Assembly: GCA_013297575.1 (NCBI GenBank)
Contig: JAAFHO010000198.1
Coordinates: 1 to 8,869, forward strand
Source of the DNA: Chitinophagales bacterium
GTDB lineage: Bacteria; Bacteroidota; Bacteroidia; Chitinophagales; Saprospiraceae
Direction of reading: 5' to 3'
Length of the DNA stretch: 8,869 bases
Shown: piece after piece, positions 4,531-8,869 of the stretch
How the letters are laid out: each line of letters begins with the position of its first letter
How positions within the stretch are numbered: position 1 is the first letter of the stretch
The notes under the pieces: model-generated
The model's input: only the letters and a program-made list of their open reading frames with translations
Database searches by the model: none
Told to the model about the DNA's origin: nothing
Position numbers and translations under genes: made by a program

Positions 4531-5947
4531 TATTTTCTGTCCTATGCAATATTTTACTCGGCTGGTATCCATTTTTTTATTTTTTGCCTTGGTGACCGCT
4601 CCGGTTTCAGTTCGGGCGCAAATTATTTACGCACACAATTTGAATTTCACCGGAGTTAATGATCTGTTCGCTATCGACCTTAGCGATTGCTCCTATTGTC
4701 CGATCTTAACAAACAGCTTACCTTATGACCAGATTTTTTTGCCAGACCAGCGATTTTTGACTGCCAGCGATTTATATGATACGAATATGAACTACTTAGG
4801 ATCTGCTCCAGTTCCCGCATTTTCATACTCTTATGCCAGTTTGAATGGATTGATTTATTTTGCCAGCGGCTTATCCTTTTATGGGCAATTATACGTAATG
4901 AATCCAGTTACCTTTCAAGTTACCTATTTGGGTGATTTTCCTACTTTGTTCCCTTTATATGGTGGTCAACTTTATGTGTATAACAATGAGCTCTATTCTA
5001 TGGCTCTGAACGCCCCACACCAAATCTGGAAGGTGAATATCGCCAATCCTGCCAATTCTACGGTTTGGGGTTCGCTACCCACAAATAGTCTCAGTATTAC
5101 TACCATTCGCGGAATATCTAATGCCAATAACCTTGTATATATGGCAGATGCATTTCCGACTGCATCCACTCGAATCTTGCGTTACAATCCCGCTAATAAT
5201 GAACTGATCCTTTTATGTCAATCATCAGGAGGCTACAACTTTACCCCTCAAGTTCCGGTTTTTAATGCAAAGCCTGGATACACTAATAATCTTGGCGTTT
5301 TGTGGGGATTGGCGGTGTCTCCACCGGGCGTGACTTTACCTTGTATATGTCTTACAAACGCTGGATTGATGGCATATTCGCCCCTTTTAAAGGTTTGCAT
5401 GCCCGAACCTGTACAATTTTCCCCAGCAATAGGAACCTACTTACAATCGGACGATATTTTGCAATATATCATGTGTACTAACCCTGCTGCACCGCTACAA
5501 ACAATGGTCGCTTCGAGCAGCACACCTTCGTTTAGTTACAATCCCAGTACTATGCAACTCGGAACATACTATTATATTTTTAGTGTGGCAGGTAATAATA
5601 TAAACGGTGCTGCAAGTCAACAAGATCCATGTTTTGATATTTCTAATAATTATATTTCGGCTGTTTGGGGTAACGCGCCCCAAGTTGCTTTTTCGGTACC
5701 GAACATGAATTTCTGCCAAGGTCAGTGTATTGATTTGAACGTCAGCCTCACTGGTATTGCACCTTTCTCCTTGACATACAACACTGGTGCAGCCAATCAG
5801 GTAATAAATTTTACCAGTAATACAGGCATCCTGACGATCTGCCCCGCTGGAAATGTCCCTCTTGGCGCGTTTAATGTTCAGGCGGTTAGATTGGAAGATC
5901 AAACTTGTATTTGCGACTAGCTTGAGTTCTGAATTAGGCTCATTACA
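4505..5947 (+). repeat. Tandem duplication unit B
   Basis: Direct-repeat partner of 2867-4289, in the same orientation and about 215 nt downstream of it. The 3' half (from about 5376) is nearly identical to unit A even at third codon positions, while the 5' half has diverged strongly in both protein and DNA. The limits are set by eye from shared leader and tail sequences. Confidence 0.75.
4544..5920 (+). CDS. Secreted beta-propeller-like protein with C-terminal Ig-like domain (paralogue B)
   Basis: Product of 458 residues, a full-length paralogue of the preceding gene. It has a signal peptide (MQYFTRL, hydrophobic core, VRA before Q), a propeller-like region with strands such as QLYVYNNELYSM, QIWKVNIANP and LRYNPANNELILL, and an Ig-like C-terminal region starting near residue 278 (YSPLLKVCMPEP) and ending LEDQTCICD. 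By eye the propeller is about 55-60% identical to paralogue A, whereas the last roughly 180 residues differ at only about a dozen positions. Differences in the propeller cluster between the conserved framework strands, as expected for loops on a binding surface. Like its partner it lacks a recognisable T9SS sorting domain. The family is not recognised, and the ligand and exact location are unknown. Confidence 0.85.
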   Translation: MQYFTRLVSIFLFFALVTAPVSVRAQIIYAHNLNFTGVNDLFAIDLSDCSYCPILTNSLPYDQIFLPDQRFLTASDLYDTNMNYLGSAPVPAFSYSYASLNGLIYFASGLSFYGQLYVMNPVTFQVTYLGDFPTLFPLYGGQLYVYNNELYSMALNAPHQIWKVNIANPANSTVWGSLPTNSLSITTIRGISNANNLVYMADAFPTASTRILRYNPANNELILLCQSSGGYNFTPQVPVFNAKPGYTNNLGVLWGLAVSPPGVTLPCICLTNAGLMAYSPLLKVCMPEPVQFSPAIGTYLQSDDILQYIMCTNPAAPLQTMVASSSTPSFSYNPSTMQLGTYYYIFSVAGNNINGAASQQDPCFDISNNYISAVWGNAPQVAFSVPNMNFCQGQCIDLNVSLTGIAPFSLTYNTGAANQVINFTSNTGILTICPAGNVPLGAFNVQAVRLEDQTCICD

Positions 5948-5968
5948 GGTTGGGTGGCAAAAGAATAG

Positions 5969-6073
5969 CGCAAGACCTATCTCCGCAAAGAGGGTAAAAC
6001 CTACCATTTGGTATTAGAATATGCATGGATTGAATGTACAGGGCAGAAAATGCTCATAATCAGCCAAAATTAA
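5969..6073 (+). pseudogene. Possible C-terminal coding remnant
   Basis: After an in-frame TAG at 5966-5968 the frame reads 34 codons, RKTYLRKEGKTYHLVLEY then AWIECTGQKMLIISQN, and ends at TAA 6071-6073. The alternation of charged and hydrophobic residues looks like a true C terminus, but no family is recognised and there is no start or upstream continuation. It may be debris of a gene lost from this gap, or a chance frame. Confidence 0.18.
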
Positions 6074-6145
6074 AAACATTTCAACAAAAACAAAGTGTGT
6101 TCTTTTTAATTTGGTAATTAAATTTCAATTGTTACCCCTGAAAAA

Positions 6146-6191
6146 AATCCCGGAGGAATTGAACATGAATAGCCACGGATGCAACCCGTGG
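6146..6191 (+). repeat. REP-like double-hairpin repeat, copy 5 (solitary)
   Basis: Small hairpin AATCCC-GGA-GGAATT (6146-6160, one mismatch), linker GAACATGAATAG (6161-6172, identical to copy 4), large hairpin CCACGGAT-GCA-ACCCGTGG (6173-6191, one mismatch). The AT-rich 40 nt before it, with an A run, resemble those before copies 2 and 4. No inverted partner lies nearby. It is about 4.2 kb from the transposase and slightly decayed. Confidence 0.82.
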
Positions 6192-6328
6192 GATGCGAAA
6201 CGTCGAACGAAAATTTTTTTCAAAAAAAATCCTCCCTAAAAAAAACCAAATCTACCACTTACTCGTAAATGATGTAAGAGTCCCCCGAATCATTCAAATT
6301 ACATTTACTTTACCAAACATTTTTTATC

Positions 6329-8050
6329 ATGCCAAAATTTAATTCTATCCGGCGATTCACTTCGCTGGCGGCACTTTGTGTTGCCTTTTCGGTAGGTTTG
6401 ATGGCTTCCTCACACAGGGAGGCACCACTCATTGCCAATGACCCACTTGCGGACAATACCGATGTGTATGCCTTCCGCAGCCCCGATAACCCGAATACCA
6501 TTACCATTATTGCCTGTTATATTCCGGGCGAATTGCCGCATGGCGGTCCCAATTTTAACAATTTTGGAGAAAATATCCGCTACGAAATTCACGTGGATAA
6601 TGATGCCGCCAAACCAGGTGATGAGGTGACTTACCGCTTTACCTTTACGCGGACTAACCAAGATCCTACAACGTTTTTCAAAATCCGCCTCGGACAAGAA
6701 AACCTAAAAACACAGTACAAATGCGAGCGCAGTATGGATGGCGGTACCACATGGACGACCATTTACAACAATGGCCCCGTACCTCCACCGTATGTAGGTG
6801 AACGCTCTATTCAAGGTGGCGCAGGACTCAACACCACCTACGATGCACTGATCCAACAAGCGATCGTAAATGCTACAACGGGCGAAAAAATCTATTGCGG
6901 CCCTGCCGATGATCCATTTTTTGTGGATTTAGGTGGTGTGTTCGATTTGGGTAATATGCCACGCCAAGGCTCACAAGCCCGCGATGGTTTGAGCCAACTC
7001 AATGTACACGCTATTTGTTTGCAAATTCCGATTCCAACGCTCCTTAAAGTAGGTGCATCTGCAACGCCAATGAATATCCTCGATCCAAATTATGTGATCG
7101 GTGTATGGGCCAGCGCAAGCCGCCCGGCCACACGTACATTGGGTACAAATGGCTCTTATGTTGATAATGGCAACTGGATCCAAGTCAGCCGTTTGGGTAT
7201 GCCATTGACGAATGAAGTAGTGGTGCCAATTGGCCAAAAAGACTACTGGAATTCACTAACACCTTATCAGGAATTGGCCGATACGCAATTGGATAATAAT
7301 TTTTTCAATCCTGAGTTGTCGTTGTATATGGACAATTCATTGTTTGGCGGTGCGGTACCTGCGTTCTCTAAGTTGAGGATTCAGCGCAAATCACTGGGTT
7401 CTTTTGATTTTGGTTACGGGAAAGACGGTTTATTTGGCCTCAAAGGCAATCCAGCATTGGCAGGTACGGCCTTGGATGATGCTATTTTTGGTACTTTATT
7501 GTTGCCAGGCGCAGGCAAAGCGCGTTCGGTGGATCTTTGGCCTATATTCCATACAGGCGTACCCAATTTTCGTCCATACCAATTGGCGACGGGCAAAAAC
7601 GGTAATCCATTGGCAGCAGGCAAACCATTTATCCACAATTTTTTGCCAAATGGCGGAGATATGTTGCGCTTAAATATGGCTACCCCAGTCACTCAGCGCG
7701 ATGACGTTAATTTTAGTTCCGATGGTATTATTGCAGCAGCAGTAGCGGGACTTACCCAAGCACCATTTAATACCAATACCAATATCGAAGCCATACCAAA
7801 TATGGATGGTTTTCCGAATGGTCGCCGCTTAGAAGATGATGTAACACGTATTGAATTACAAGCAGTTGCAGGTGCGGCATTGGCGGCTATTGGCCTTTGG
7901 TACGATGATTACCAACCAGCAGGTTCGCCTGTGACCAACCAATTGGTCAATGTGCTATCGTACGAAACAGGTGTGAGCAAAAACGATCGCCCATTCAAAA
8001 CAACATTCCCTTATTTGGCCGCGCCTTGGAGCGGTACGGAATCCAACTAG
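6329..8050 (+). CDS. DUF4331 domain-containing secreted protein
   Basis: Product of 573 residues, full length for the family. Residues 1-26 form a Sec signal peptide (MPKFNSIRRF, then a hydrophobic stretch ending LMA). The mature protein begins with SSHREAPLIANDPLADNTDV and YAFRSPD, the hallmark start of DUF4331. Other conserved segments are FGENIRYEIHVDND (near 89-102), DPTTFFKIRLG, YCGPADDPFFVDLGGVFDLG (near 190-209) and, near the end, FPNGRRLEDDVTRIELQAVAG. The function of the family is not established; the many Asp/Asn-rich turns could bind metal, but that is inference. A tandem paralogue follows after 153 nt on the same strand, so the two may form an operon. ATG 6329 is chosen because it gives the complete signal peptide; no Shine-Dalgarno is evident. 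Confidence 0.93.
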   Translation: MPKFNSIRRFTSLAALCVAFSVGLMASSHREAPLIANDPLADNTDVYAFRSPDNPNTITIIACYIPGELPHGGPNFNNFGENIRYEIHVDNDAAKPGDEVTYRFTFTRTNQDPTTFFKIRLGQENLKTQYKCERSMDGGTTWTTIYNNGPVPPPYVGERSIQGGAGLNTTYDALIQQAIVNATTGEKIYCGPADDPFFVDLGGVFDLGNMPRQGSQARDGLSQLNVHAICLQIPIPTLLKVGASATPMNILDPNYVIGVWASASRPATRTLGTNGSYVDNGNWIQVSRLGMPLTNEVVVPIGQKDYWNSLTPYQELADTQLDNNFFNPELSLYMDNSLFGGAVPAFSKLRIQRKSLGSFDFGYGKDGLFGLKGNPALAGTALDDAIFGTLLLPGAGKARSVDLWPIFHTGVPNFRPYQLATGKNGNPLAAGKPFIHNFLPNGGDMLRLNMATPVTQRDDVNFSSDGIIAAAVAGLTQAPFNTNTNIEAIPNMDGFPNGRRLEDDVTRIELQAVAGAALAAIGLWYDDYQPAGSPVTNQLVNVLSYETGVSKNDRPFKTTFPYLAAPWSGTESN

Positions 8051-8055
8051 TGTTT

Positions 8056-8078
8056 AGTGGCTCATTGGGCGAGCCATT
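8056..8078 (+). terminator. Weak hairpin after the first DUF4331 gene
   Basis: TGGCTC (8058-8063) pairs with GAGCCA (8071-8076) around a 7-nt loop, extendable by a wobble and an A:T pair, and is followed by TTTATAT rather than a clean T run. A second GAGCCAC at 8152-8158 could compete for the same 5' arm. Partial termination or mRNA-end protection between the two paralogues is possible. Confidence 0.35.
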
Positions 8079-8203
8079 TATATCGTAGTAGGGATTAGTT
8101 TTCAAAATTTATACAAGGAAAATATTATTTGATCTGCGAGCACAACTCGTCGAGCCACTTTTATGCCTTTTTTGAAGGTGAAACTTAAAATTTAACAAAA
8201 ATA

Positions 8204-8869
8204 ATGAAAAATATATTCAATATCATCACAGCCATTTGCTGCCTTTTTGCAGGTTCAGTAATGGCCTCCAGCCACCGAGAAGCACCGCTTATTGCGGACG
8301 ATCCGTTGGCCGATAATGCAGACGTTTATGCGTTCCGCAGCCCCGATAAACCCAATACCGTTACCCTTATTGCGACGTATGTTCCAATTCAGTTGCCGCA
8401 GGGTGGCCCCAATTATTATTCGTTTGGCGAAAATATTCGTTACGAAATTCACATTGATAACAATGCCAGCAAGCCAGGCGACGAAATTATCTATCGTTTC
8501 GAGTTTAAGATCAAAAATGAGGATCCTACTACGTTTTTTAATATTCGTTTGGGCAAACAAAACCTCAAAACGACTTATACCCTGTCGCGTTCAGACAATG
8601 GAGGACAGTCATTTGTGCCTATTTTGGTCAACTGGCCAGTACCGCCAAACAATATCGGCGATCGCAGTATCAAAACTGGTGTAGGTTTGGGTGTGAGCAG
8701 TTACGAGAGTTTGGTAAAAAAGAGCATTGCGTATGCATCAACGGGCGAACAAGTATATTGCGGCCCATCGGATGACCCATTCTTTGTGGATTTGGGCGGT
8801 GTGTTTGATTTGGGCGATATGCCTCGTCAGAACGGCCAATCACGCGACGGTTTGGCTTGCAAAAATGTA
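8204..8869 (+). CDS. DUF4331 domain-containing secreted protein, second copy (5' part)
   Basis: The frame is open from ATG 8204 to the window edge, 222 codons without a stop, so the 3' part lies outside. Residues 1-22 form a signal peptide (MKNIFNIITAICCLF, ending VMA), followed by SSHREAPLIADDPLADNADV and YAFRSPD, the same mature start as the upstream paralogue. FGENIRYEIHIDNNASKPGD, DPTTFFNIRLG and YCGPSDDPFFVDLGGVFDLG are also shared. Identity to the upstream gene over this part is around 60% by eye, with different signal peptides, so the duplication is older than that of the propeller pair's 3' halves. The residues around the HREAP motif are invariant between the two, which fits a structural or binding role. 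Function is unknown. Confidence 0.92.
   Translation, partial: MKNIFNIITAICCLFAGSVMASSHREAPLIADDPLADNADVYAFRSPDKPNTVTLIATYVPIQLPQGGPNYYSFGENIRYEIHIDNNASKPGDEIIYRFEFKIKNEDPTTFFNIRLGKQNLKTTYTLSRSDNGGQSFVPILVNWPVPPNNIGDRSIKTGVGLGVSSYESLVKKSIAYASTGEQVYCGPSDDPFFVDLGGVFDLGDMPRQNGQSRDGLACKNV

Larger units (their letters stand above)
4263..4543. other. Gap between the two paralogues
   Basis: The first 27 nt are the tail of duplication unit A and the last 39 nt are the leader of unit B. In between lies an 11-bp inverted repeat, CATTTTTTGGC (4329-4339) and GCCAAAAAATG (4373-4383), separated by 33 nt. A short minus-strand frame (4285-4368) has a protein-like translation. I find no terminator with a GC-rich stem, so the two paralogues may be partly co-transcribed. 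Confidence 0.5.
5921..6328. other. Non-coding gap with a solitary REP-like copy
   Basis: The first 27 nt are the tail of duplication unit B. A 34-codon open stretch with protein-like translation lies at 5969-6073. The solitary repeat copy 5 is at 6146-6191. The rest is A- and T-rich, including runs of T and A at 6204-6230. A weak -7-like TACATTTA at 6300-6307 precedes the DUF4331 gene, without a clear -33 element. Confidence 0.55.

Noticed and set aside
6410..6697. Minus-strand frames opposite the two DUF4331 genes (also 8255-8560)
   Set aside because: Shadows of a well-recognised family on the + strand; their mutual similarity reflects the paralogy.
8292..8684. 130-codon + strand frame within the second DUF4331 gene
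   Set aside because: It lies out of frame inside the real gene, which starts at 8204 and runs off the window with a continuous DUF4331 match.

Overview
The window looks like a chromosomal stretch from a member of the Bacteroidota, most likely a Saprospiraceae/Haliscomenobacter-like bacterium. This rests on family content, not on a database search. The pointers are a tail-fibre-like protein with the C-terminal module common in Bacteroidota, secreted propeller/Ig-like proteins, tandem DUF4331 proteins, AT-rich leaders without clear Shine-Dalgarno sites, and several matches to the Bacteroidota -7 promoter box TAnnTTTG. Every gene I can support reads on the + strand.

Layout. 1-574: the 3' end of a repeat-rich tail-fibre-like or adhesin-like gene, closed by a strong intrinsic terminator (602-644). 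708-854: a 48-residue remnant of a caspase-like (peptidase C14) protein, cut off soon after its first strand. About 896-1963: a repeat-bounded unit, an apparently intact Y1 (IS200/IS605-type or REP-associated) transposase at 1227-1673 with an inverted pair of palindromic repeats on each side. 2029-2781: a pirin-family cupin protein. 2907-4262 and 4544-5920: two tandem paralogous secreted proteins, each an apparent beta-propeller followed by an Ig-like domain. 5921-6328: a non-coding gap with a solitary fifth copy of the palindromic repeat. 6329-8050 and 8204-8869 (running off the window): two tandem DUF4331 secreted proteins.

The most notable signal is the repeat family. Five copies, all exactly 46 nt, have the same architecture: a 15-nt hairpin (6-3-6), a 12-nt linker ending in ATAG, and a 19-nt hairpin (8-3-8). 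One copy carries a compensatory base-pair change in the large stem. Four copies form two head-to-head pairs around the transposase and one sits alone about 4.2 kb away. This is the organisation of REP/BIME elements with their RAYT transposase, here in a Bacteroidota-like setting.

The genes do not form an evident pathway. The window reads as an accessory region shaped by tandem duplication (two independent paralogue pairs), repeat mobility and gene decay. Most of the intact non-transposase products are predicted to be exported and of unknown function.
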